Assembly: GCA_033439685.1 (NCBI GenBank)
Contig: JAUEDM010000002.1
Location: 6,200,001 to 6,264,000 of the forward strand
Direction of reading: 5' to 3'
From: Apodospora peruviana
Lineage: Eukaryota; Ascomycota; Sordariomycetes; Sordariales; Lasiosphaeriaceae
Length of the DNA: 64,000 bases
The notes below the pieces were generated by a model that saw only the letters and a list, made by a program, of their open reading frames with translations, had not been told where the DNA came from and searched no databases. This document shows positions 55,334-64,000 of the stretch, in pieces. Each line of letters begins with the position of its first letter. Within the stretch, counting starts at the first letter, position 1. Made by a program: the position numbers and the translations under genes.

Positions 55334-56557
55334 ATGGGTTTCTGGCGCAACCTCGAGTCCGGCATCGACAACTTCTTCGAGTTCCAGTCCTCCTCCTACA
55401 AACGGCAGATCGAGTCCATGAACCGCGATGCCCTCGTGAAGGAGCACCAGCGCATCCAGCGCAAACTCGTCGGCGCCACGACCACGCTCGCAACCTCGCT
55501 CGCCGCCATGCCTGTATCGTCTGGCATCTCCGCTGTCCCTGCCAGCATCGCAGCCCGCCGCATCGACGTCAACACTCAGCGCAAGGACATCATCGAGGCG
55601 CGGCTGGCGCAGAAGGGCTGGGCTGGTCACGACCTCGATGCCGAAGACATCTTCTGGGGTGCGGTGCCTGGCGCTATTGCCTCCCACATCGCCCCCGGCG
55701 CAGATCATCTTGTCGAGCACGGCGTCCAACATGTCGCTACGCAGATGATGTCCCAGCATGGGGCGGACCAAGTCGTTGCGCACGGCACGCACCACGTCGC
55801 CGATACCATTGGCAGCCATCTGGCGCACATGGCTGGTGACCACAGCGGCGGGGCCGTAGAGAGCGTGGGCCACTGGGCATTGAAGGAGGGCACCGAGAAA
55901 GCGGTCGGTGAGGCAACGGGTGGTGCTGTTGGCGTGGTCGAGCGCGCTCTGGCAAAAAAGAGACAAGGCAAAGCGGCGGCGACTGGTCGCGGTATCCATC
56001 GCATCGATCCGGAAAAGAAAGCACCAACCTTGAATGTAAGGCCTACGACGATCAAAACTAAGCCAGCGAGCATGGAGACGAACGCTTCAGGACAAACCTC
56101 CTTAGCAGCCGGCGAGGCCGCCACCCAGCAATCGAGCCATACAGCAACCAGGACGTGGAAAGCCCTCCGCATGCTCGCCCTCTTCCTTCCGGCCGTCTTG
56201 GATCCCGGTCTCGGCTTCTTCTTGCCCGCGTTCATACTCGTATGCACAGCACTGAACTCGGATTCCAAAGGTCGGGGTTTCCTCGAGGATATCGTGGCAC
56301 CATCTGCTGTGTTTCAATACTTTGGCACCGAGAATATCTGGGCTGCTTCAGTTTCTTTGGCGATGATTCAGGTGATAGGGTGGGACCGAATCATACGCTT
56401 TGTCAAGTTTGTGTTCTCGGTGGCGTTGCGGTGGTTGCTGTTTCTTGTCAAGGTCACGATTTACGTCGCTGTCGGTCTTCTCGTTGCGTTAGGGCTATGT
56501 TTTGGTGCTGGTATTATACTTGGATTGGTGGATTTGGTGACCAAGTCAAGTACATGA
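55334..56557 (+). CDS. Hypothetical protein with C-terminal membrane helices, His-rich middle
   Basis: This is a 407-residue single-exon protein. The N-terminal 80 residues are amphipathic and charged (NRDALVKEHQRIQRKLVGA). The middle (about 115-185) is rich in His and Gly with imperfect repeats (HGVQHVATQ, HGADQVVAHGTHHVAD). Residues about 275-400 hold three or four hydrophobic helices (ALFLPAVLDPGLGFFLPAF, VFSVALRWLLFLVKV, YVAVGLLVALGLCFGAG). Probably membrane-anchored. I do not recognise the family. It is convergent with the next membrane-protein gene. Confidence 0.7.
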   Translation: MGFWRNLESGIDNFFEFQSSSYKRQIESMNRDALVKEHQRIQRKLVGATTTLATSLAAMPVSSGISAVPASIAARRIDVNTQRKDIIEARLAQKGWAGHDLDAEDIFWGAVPGAIASHIAPGADHLVEHGVQHVATQMMSQHGADQVVAHGTHHVADTIGSHLAHMAGDHSGGAVESVGHWALKEGTEKAVGEATGGAVGVVERALAKKRQGKAAATGRGIHRIDPEKKAPTLNVRPTTIKTKPASMETNASGQTSLAAGEAATQQSSHTATRTWKALRMLALFLPAVLDPGLGFFLPAFILVCTALNSDSKGRGFLEDIVAPSAVFQYFGTENIWAASVSLAMIQVIGWDRIIRFVKFVFSVALRWLLFLVKVTIYVAVGLLVALGLCFGAGIILGLVDLVTKSST

Positions 56558-56662
56558 GCCTTGGTCTCATTCTTCATGGACACCTAAAGAACCGCAGTCT
56601 ATTATGTACATGGGTAGAGAGAACTGTCACTATCACCGCCAGAGGTAGAGACCTCATTCATC

Positions 56663-58945
56663 CTATCCTCGCTGCTGCTGCATGTGCGGAACTCGTCCAT
56701 ATCGACTCATCTTCCGCCACCCTCGTCTTGCTATCACGGCCCTTCCAGAATCATCAACAACAAGGCCCGACGACGTCCTCTCCAAGCCCGCCTCCCTAAG
56801 CTCCGCCGCAACCTCGTTGTCCGTGCTGAGCGTCGCCCGCTCAAGCAAGGGCCTTATATCCAGGGAAGCCGAAACCTGCGCGACGGCGTGCCAGGCATTC
56901 CCATACATCGAATACCTTGTCCGCCTTAGAAACAGAAGCACCGCAACTGCAACGCAGAATACATTAACCACCGTCACGCTAACAACAACGCCCAGCCCGA
57001 GATACGACTGGCCCGGAACCGAGACGCTCTGGGAGAAGACCAGCTGCGAGTCGATACCGAAATCGAACCCTGGCAATGCGCCATAGTACTGCGCTTGCAT
57101 CAACCAGAACAGCGTGGCGTGCAGAGCGGAGGACGCGTGGCCCGTGGATTCGAGGACAGAACGGAAGAGGATGACGACGTAAGGGTGGGGATCGAAGTAC
57201 GTGCCGCTGATTCGCGAGCACTGCGAGCACATGTAGACGGACCTGTTGCCCGGTTTGCTGGAGTTGGCATTGATGAAGTTGTCGAGGGGATCGAAGACTG
57301 AGTCGTATAATGCGAACAGGAACTGGGAGGCGATGTCGGGCGCTGGCGCGTCGTTGGGGCGGTAGTTGATCCCTGCGGCGCGATACATGTTGTCGAGTTG
57401 TGTGTCGGAGATTTTGGTCGCATTGCTGAGGGACAAGATCCCCCTGTCTGTGTAAGTCGCGTCCGCAGTCGTGTCGACCATCTTGATGATTTCGTCCGTG
57501 TTCCAGGTCTTGTTCTCCACCTGATATGTCAGGGCCTGCTCGCCTGGCGAGGTGGTGGTGGTGGTCGCCAGGACATTTTCGACGCCGAGGCTTGTGTTGG
57601 TCAGGCAGACGGTGGCTGTCAGGGTGACGTTTTCGCTGATGTGCAGTTCTGACCACTCCCCAGCAGATGCCTTCGCGTCGGCATCGGGAAGCGTCACAGT
57701 GCCATTGGTGGTGCCGCGGCCCACACGGAGCCAGTCTTCTCGCGTGTTTGTCGTGTTGAGGACGAGGAAGAGCATTGAACCGGCCCCGAACGATCGGCGT
57801 CCCGTCTGGTTGAAGAGGCAGAGTGTTGCCGGCCTCTGCTCGAGCACAGACGCAAAAAAGAAGGCCGGGCTGATGAAAGGGAGGGCGCAGTTGATCGGAA
57901 CAGGCGGGCAAAACGTCTTCTCCGCACACGCCAGACCCTCCAAGCCCGCGTGTTGTCCCGTCTGGGACGGCCACGAAACGGTACCCTGAATGCTGGCCTC
58001 TGAGAGCGCCGGCGCAATTTGCACGGATCCGTCGGTCACCGTCTGCAGACCCCGAATGGTTCCCCTCAGGACGGGACGAACACAACTGACTCTCGATGTG
58101 TGCGTGACGGCGGCCCCTTCATACCGGCGCAGCGTCTGTCGCTGCTGAAGCGAAAGAGGGGGGAAAGCACGCTTGATGAGCCCTGTATCGGCGATAGCGG
58201 CGGCCGCATCATCTGCGAGAGGCTCATAGATCCTGGTCTCGGCGAACGTGGGAAACGAGCCCAGAGTCTGTCGCCATATACCGACATCCCCGCCGAACTG
58301 GACTCCAAAGGGCCTAATCAGGTCCGGGAGCGTTTGGAGTACTGGAGCGTGTCCCGTGCTGGGGTCTGCCACGATCGAAGCGGACCGGAAATCCGACAGC
58401 AGCAAGGTCGAGCTGAACTGTATCGCACTGCAGGTCAGGAACATGACCAGTGACAGGAACGCCGGGATCGAGCGCAATGGCGCACCCCAGGCTAGTTCCT
58501 TCATCAGGGAAGATGGACCGCCGTTGACGGCGCGAAGGACCGAGATGGCGGCGGCGTCGGCCAAGGGCACTCCGTCGCGACCCTCGAGCAGAAGCGCTGC
58601 CGCGAGACCGGTGCAGATCAGGGCTTGGAGGTCGACTGCCGTTCGGAGGATCAAGGCGCACACCGTCACTGTCCGAGTGGCGTAGTTGCTTAAGACGAGG
58701 TACCGCCAGAAAACCGAGGCGCGCCGCCCGTCCGGCTCGGCGCCGGTTCCTGTCCAGAAGTAGATCAGAAACGCGATAAGGCCGAGTTCGACGACGCCGC
58801 CCAGGATCAGAGTGAAGATGGCATAGGATCCCAGGCGGTCCTTGAGGCTTCGCCGTGTGGCATTCTTTCGCATCGGCGAACGGGTGCTCGTGTTGGGACT
58901 GGTTGGCCGCGAGACCGATTGGTATTGGAAGGCGTGTTTCTCCAT
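56663..58945 (-). CDS. Fungal multi-helix membrane protein, unknown function
   Basis: This is a 760-residue single-exon protein from ATG 58945. An N-terminal Ser/Thr-rich tail is followed by a helix (YAIFTLILGGVVELGLIAFL), two or three more hydrophobic segments up to about residue 185, a large outward-facing Asn-glycosylation-rich domain (many N-x-S/T; Cys pairs in CAEKTFCPPVPINC and YMCSQCSR), then a final helix (LGLGVVVSVTVVNVFCVAVAVLLFL, about 660-685) and a cytosolic tail. This is the layout of a widespread conserved fungal membrane family of unknown role. Convergent with the preceding gene, with only 105 bp between stops. Confidence 0.8.
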   Translation of the reverse strand: MEKHAFQYQSVSRPTSPNTSTRSPMRKNATRRSLKDRLGSYAIFTLILGGVVELGLIAFLIYFWTGTGAEPDGRRASVFWRYLVLSNYATRTVTVCALILRTAVDLQALICTGLAAALLLEGRDGVPLADAAAISVLRAVNGGPSSLMKELAWGAPLRSIPAFLSLVMFLTCSAIQFSSTLLLSDFRSASIVADPSTGHAPVLQTLPDLIRPFGVQFGGDVGIWRQTLGSFPTFAETRIYEPLADDAAAAIADTGLIKRAFPPLSLQQRQTLRRYEGAAVTHTSRVSCVRPVLRGTIRGLQTVTDGSVQIAPALSEASIQGTVSWPSQTGQHAGLEGLACAEKTFCPPVPINCALPFISPAFFFASVLEQRPATLCLFNQTGRRSFGAGSMLFLVLNTTNTREDWLRVGRGTTNGTVTLPDADAKASAGEWSELHISENVTLTATVCLTNTSLGVENVLATTTTTSPGEQALTYQVENKTWNTDEIIKMVDTTADATYTDRGILSLSNATKISDTQLDNMYRAAGINYRPNDAPAPDIASQFLFALYDSVFDPLDNFINANSSKPGNRSVYMCSQCSRISGTYFDPHPYVVILFRSVLESTGHASSALHATLFWLMQAQYYGALPGFDFGIDSQLVFSQSVSVPGQSYLGLGVVVSVTVVNVFCVAVAVLLFLRRTRYSMYGNAWHAVAQVSASLDIRPLLERATLSTDNEVAAELREAGLERTSSGLVVDDSGRAVIARRGWRKMSRYGRVPHMQQQRG

Positions 58946-60730
58946 TCCTCTCTCTCAATAGGAATTTGCTACCGGAGCGGTTGGTTGATACGACTCGTAG
59001 GATTTGACCAAAGAAATCGAAATCGGCATTCAGCGAGAGGAACGGTTTGCTATGTGGCGATCTGGAAAGGGGTAACAGGGAGCACCATCCCAAGAAAAGA
59101 CGCGCGAAGAAGTAACGCCGAGGCATAGGCAATGTATAGACAGAATCAAGGACGCAGTCTTTCCAGTCCTAACCCCTGGTCGAAGGTCAAACAGTGAGGC
59201 GCCAAGATCGACGTTGGTGGGCAGCAGGGTGGTGGCACAGAAAGATGATAATACAAATTCAGCCCTACATCGTGCACGCTGACAACATCATGCAACTCCA
59301 GGGTATTACTGTTCCAGTCACCATCAAGCCCCAACTTCTAGCAAAATCAGCATCCTAATTGGCTGGCCACATGGCCTTCCGTGTCTGCGCCGCAGCATCT
59401 CTTCTTCTACGTCCAGTCCTTTATGCAACGTGTAACAGAGATAGCAAGGTTAAAGTAGAGAATTTGATACCGCCGGAAGCGGGCGGTTGCCAGTGCGGCC
59501 GTTGGGCAGATTATCTTTCCGCTGGTCCAGTCGAGTGGCACGAAAAGTGGTTGGCACACATGATGACATCGTCTTGCGATATTCTGCCTGGATATTTAAG
59601 CCAGCCAGCCAGCCGGTTCTGTCCGAACCACTACAAGACGCAGAAGATATAAACAAACCTGCGATAAAATATCCAGCCATCCGGAAAGCTGTAAGTTGAC
59701 AGTAGCGATCTGAAACCACAAGTCACCCTGGGATGAACGGTTGGGGTTGTTGGGACGTTGACCAGAGCGTACGGAGACGGGGCAGATATCTCCATCCCGC
59801 GTCCGTCCCATATGTGGCTGGCCAATGATTGCTTATACTGGGCTACGTCGGCTAGGCCGCCTAACGGCCGCAGCCAGTCAGGCCTTTTTAAGCCATCGCA
59901 AGGCCTAGCCGGTAGGGCGTTCAGGCCAAGCCAGCTGCATACCTTACCTGGTAGGTCAGATAGATCTCAGCGCTCGCCGCTCGGCGGCTAAGACCCCTTT
60001 GAACTATAATTAAAAAGCTGTATTTGTCTACGCTAGTACCGAAATAGGTACCTAGGCTGCATGAGTTGCTTAAGCACTAATGTCAGTGATTGGATGGGAC
60101 CGAGTTGTACGATTTGTTAGTAAAACTGTGTTTTTTGGCTAGCATGGGAGTCGTTGCTATTTGGTGACACCTCTCGTAGAAAAAAAAATGCTTTGTCTCG
60201 CAGAGAGCTTGTTGGGCGTGTTCGCTGTTTTTCGATCTTGGTAACCTTGATAATACCTAATCAAATCGCATTCGTGGATTTGGGCAGTTAATCATCGGGA
60301 CCTCAGCTGATCCGGTTTATTTCCAATTTACGTGATCAGGCCTTCAGCGGACCAAGCCCAGGAAGCAAGTCTTTGGTTCCTTCCGTCTTTCATAGTTAAA
60401 GACCTAACCAAGCTTCTTGATTCTTAACGTCCATAAACAACATGGTCTACACCTGTCTGCCATATTATCAAGATGCTTCCGGCTGCCATCTTGCTGGAAT
60501 TTGAGCCATCTAAGCCCTCAAGGTCTTGTTCATTGTGTTTCTCCTCCAAGTGCATGCCAAAATACCAGCAAGCATGTGCTGCACACGCAGCATGTGACTC
60601 TTTCTAAAACAGACCGGGAGTCACGCACAACAGCCAACGACAAGTTATCCTCATCCGACCATCAACCAGGCCTCTGTAACTGTCATAGCAAAACAAACAT
60701 GGGTTATGCAAGCGCTCCTGTGGCCAGCCA
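58946..60730. other. Gene-free interval
   Basis: No gene is supported. Small inverted motifs (taggccgcctaacggcc) occur at about 59850-59870. Confidence 0.5.
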
Positions 60731-60737
60731 TATAAAG
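60731..60737 (+). promoter_or_regulatory. TATA box candidate
   Basis: TATAAAG lies 148 bp before the kelch-like gene start, followed by a pyrimidine-rich stretch at 60760-60790 typical of fungal transcription starts. Confidence 0.4.
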
Positions 60738-60884
60738 AACTGCTAAGCAGGACCCCCTTTCTCCCAGCTCGTCCTCCCTCTCAACTTCTCAAGAACAATA
60801 AAACCGACTTCACTTCTTTCGTCTTTTTTAGCAATTTGTTGGTGGTCATATTAACGCTCGGCCGTATCCGTAACTTCAATCACG

Positions 60885-61803
60885 ATGCTTTCCTCCAGAG
60901 ACGTGATTCCCTGGGTGCCGCGCTCCCTTCCCGACCACAGCTCCGACCCGCTCCCGGACGATATCAAAGCCCGTTTCGAGCCCGACATGTACGCCAACGT
61001 AGACTCGACAACACAATGTACCCCCAACCCGACCATCATCAACAAACCCTTCTGGAAGTACATGATCGCCAAAGTTGGCGACGCAGCCGGCGCAAGACAG
61101 ATGCTGGACCTGGACTTCGACATGAACGGACCTGTCTGGTGCTTCGCTCCCTCTGGCATGTCCATTACATGGCTACCAGACGCACACGTCGTCTGCATCG
61201 GAGGGAAGCACGAAGAACACTACGAGCTTGATGAATTTATCTACAACGACGTGATCGTCGTTCGGTCAGCAACAGCGCCGGCGGAGACGGGAACTGATCT
61301 AAGAACTGCAGTGATCCCGCCGCCGAAGCCGGACGAGATTACCATATATGGGTATCGGAAGACGGTATTCCCGCCAACGGACTTTCATATTGTTATGCAC
61401 GTTGGAGAATCAGAAACGGAAGGCCACAATGGAGGGTTTATCTATGTAATTGGTGGGGTGGGACACAGAGACCGTGGGTGTCCACATAAGGACTGTACGG
61501 CTGTGTTTCGGTTAGACCTAGAAAGTTTTAGGATGGAAAGGATGTACACGACCGGCGAGCTGCCGCCGTCTCATGATGTGGATTTGGTAAAGAAACGGAG
61601 GGGGCGTTTCTGGTGGACAGGGAGCCTGTGACGATGGAGGGGAATGGGGACATGTATGCGCTTCATCTCGACACGAATGTATGGAAAAAAGGTTGAATAT
61701 AGAGGTGGTGTTTGAGGGGCTAGCGGAGCCGAAAGTGCGGCCTTGGGATCGTCGGGAGAGTGCGTGGAAAGTGAGCGAGGACCTGCAGAAGGGGTATCTC
61801 TAA
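60885..61803 (+). pseudogene. Kelch-like hypothetical gene with two homopolymer frame breaks
   Basis: From ATG 60885 the protein has SGMSITWLPDAHVVCIGG, FIYNDVIVV, ITIYGYRKTVFPPTDFHIVMHVG, FIYVIGGVGHRDRG, then FRLDLESFRMERMYTTGE, the repeated strands of a kelch-type beta-propeller. The annotated frame stops at 61631, but the shift at a run of five G (about 61599-61603) gives EGAFLVDREPV, and a second shift at a run of six A (61685-61690) leads to KVRPWDRRESAWKVSEDL and a stop at 61801. Either sequencing error or a pseudogene. The function is unknown. Confidence 0.65.
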
Positions 61804-64000
61804 ATGTGAAAAAGGCTTTTTGCTAGCCGGCTCTAATGGCCTTGATATTCCTCGTTTGTTCTGTTCTATATGCCATGATTACTACCGACAGCGCGTGATA
61901 GTCTGAAGATTGGTTCCAAGCAATTCAGCACGCTTAATCCAGGCCTGTAAGGACACGTTAATCTATTCCAGACGACTAATACCTCGGCACCTGCCGTACA
62001 GATCGGCACAGGTCGTTATCCCCACTAGCATAACTGCGATATAGGTGAGTGCGAATTGCTTCAACTCTAGCTGAGGGAGTAGGTAGAAAAGGGGTATCGA
62101 AGGTCGGCCAAAGTGGGTCTACCGAAAAAGGGGTTTCGGCTCGGACTGTCTCGGCGCATTGGCAACAATGCTCGGCACTCCCTTTCGAAGCTCGGCGCAC
62201 TCGCTGTCGGTGCTGGCATTTATTGCCAAAGCCGAGTTCTTTTTGTATTTCGAGTATATAGATGATTGACGGCTGAAAGCCGTTAGCAGACTACTTCTGA
62301 TAGACAATTCACTTCTTTCAATGACCCCTGTGGATGACATTATTTTCAACGTGTTAGGGGGAGATTTGGCCTAGGCAGGCTGGGACTGGCGTAGACCCTG
62401 TTAGGACCGGCCGCCTGTACTAACCGGTGGTTGGGCAGGACCTCTACTATGTAGTAATCTCGGTAAGCCCTGTCATATCCGAACTTTTTCCATTGGACTG
62501 GTGGTGACGACTCTGCCAATCTCAGCTGGGATGGGCTTAGCCAGATCCTCCCGACGCAACCCCAGGTCCGAGTCTTGGCTTGGCTAGTGACGACTATCCT
62601 AGCCATTTCGACCTCCATACGGGTTACCCCTGATCGACTATACGAGCTTTCTCAACGGCACACACCTGTCAAGACCAGAACTATCTTGGCGAGTGCTACG
62701 TGAGCCCTGTCGACAGCTGTGTACAGTTGTGTGTGTGTGTGTGTGTGTATGGGGGTTTTGTTTCTTTGGTGGACTTTTAAATACGTAACTGATTTAACTC
62801 GCAGCGCGGTGTTAAGTTACCAGAAATCGAAGTTATACGAACGGTGTAGAGGAAAGAGGCAAAGTGAGACTTGAACATTATAGCAATACTGAGACTAGTT
62901 GATGGCATGAAGTGTGTTCTTTCATTGGTGGGTCACATCCGTAGGCGTCTCTTTACAGCTCCAGAACATCCCATGGTATTCCAGGGAGGGAGAGTTCTCA
63001 TGTCCCAAATGCAAATCGAATTGGGACAGATTCGGGAGACCTTCTTAACCACTTCCTCACCGCACGTGCATGAGGGAGTTCCAGGACGGGCTAGACAAGA
63101 AGATATTGAGAGTAAGGAGCAGCCCGAATCGGAGCTCACCAACCAGAAGCAGAAGGAGAACACCTGGGCGGCTTCGGGTTGATGGGAGGCAAAATTTCCT
63201 TCACACAACCCAGCTACATCCTGCTTGAAGCATTGCTCGGATTGTTTTTTATCCGTCTTGACGCGCAAGGAAACTCATCTTGACAACTCTTTCCCACTCC
63301 TCTCGCCCAAAAGAAAGAAATGAAAAAGCCCATACCGCAATCGTTCTGTTTCCATCCCATCCCAAGAGTAACTCTCCGCACTTTGGCTTGCCCCGGCAGA
63401 CTTTGTCTTGCGTGATGAGGGTTCCTGCTTGACCGAGTCATTGTTCGACTTGTCAAAGCGGTGACTAAGGAAAGGGATGTAAGAGCCATTGGCGCCGGGT
63501 TCTTTCGACCGCCAATCTTGCCGTTTATTAGGGATGTCGTTCTGTTTCTAGAATCACGCCAACCCCTTGAATTTATGTCAGTTATCCAGAAGAAGTTCTC
63601 ACTCTCGCGTTATCCTTTCGGTCTCGCGTAACTCTGCTCCAACCGGCGGACAGGTGAGATTCACTCCTGCGAATCTGGGAGTTTCCCATCGCGTGAAGCG
63701 CCAAGGAGGCGCCATACCGACTGCTATTCGTTTCTAACCCCGTGTGGCAAATCCATACCAGCACACCAGCAAAATCTAACACCTTACATGGTGCATGAAC
63801 GGGTCAAACTAGGCTGGACACGATCCGGAGAGGGCGGAGGGCGGAGAGCGGTGTATGGCTCTTTCAATCGTGCTAGCCGGTTCAGCTACTGGCTTGATGC
63901 TGGGAAATCTGTCCCCGTCGCCTAAAGGAAAGTCGAATATGTCCATCGTTTTCAAGGCATGACGCGGCAGCAAGTGGAGAGCTTCGGACTTGAAGCCGCA
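61804..64000. other. Gene-free interval to window end
   Basis: Only short unsupported frames on both strands. A GT microsatellite is at 62729-62748. Confidence 0.55.
62729..62748. repeat. GT microsatellite
   Basis: About ten TG units. Confidence 0.9.

Noticed and set aside
56979..58085. 368-codon minus-strand frame overlapping the membrane-protein gene
   Set aside because: It is an alternate frame of the same strand; the other frame carries helices and glycosylation motifs of the expected family.
1..64000. CRISPR array, rRNA genes or bacterial operons
   Set aside because: The repeats seen are simple tandem units without spacers, no rRNA signature is present, and the genes have fungal introns.

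Overview
The window is nuclear DNA of a filamentous ascomycete (Pezizomycotina, probably Sordariomycetes). The evidence is many genes with short 45-80 bp GT-AG introns, fungal-only families (HET, HeLo/pseudokinase, 2EXR, Spok-like, fungal GT8), a large non-ribosomal peptide synthetase, long gene-poor stretches with microsatellites and poly-G runs, and no bacterial operon structure. Exon joins below were read by eye from splice signals and reading phase.

Layout. 1-4.4 kb: a protein kinase with a Sel1-like tail, cut by the left edge, is divergent from a HeLo-type protein with a pseudokinase domain; they share a 317 bp promoter. 5.8-8.7 kb: a frame-broken hypothetical gene and a small two-exon hypothetical gene. 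9.4-10.9 kb: an arrestin-like protein. 11.7-20.9 kb: a compact secondary-metabolite locus, a single-exon A-T-C-A-T-C synthetase divergent from a DHA2-type MFS transporter. 22.3-33.3 kb: a sugar-related block with a GT8 glycosyltransferase, an unrecognised 416-residue protein with a glycosyltransferase-like feel, GDP-mannose 4,6-dehydratase and GDP-L-fucose synthase (together the complete GDP-mannose to GDP-L-fucose route), then a secreted GH16 beta-glucanase. 35.5-36.8 kb: an acidic conserved hypothetical protein.

37.8-54.2 kb is an accessory, decaying compartment. It holds a broken HET gene beside an intact one, a broken 2EXR gene, a small secreted cysteine-rich protein, a fungal cysteine-motif gene with a partial upstream duplicate of its own 5' end, a remnant resembling a fungal tyrosine recombinase, and a broken membrane-protein gene. 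Between these sits one long intact gene (48682-51081) with the three-part architecture of Podospora Spok spore-killer proteins: coiled coil, PD-(D/E)XK-like nuclease, kinase-like domain. 55.3-58.9 kb carries two convergent membrane-protein genes. 60.9-61.8 kb carries a kelch-like gene with homopolymer frame breaks. The rest, to 64 kb, shows no gene I can support.

The most interesting items are the Spok-family homologue in a relic-rich neighbourhood, the kinase/HeLo-pseudokinase divergent pair (formally like animal RIPK/MLKL), the GDP-fucose locus, and the small NRPS-transporter cluster.
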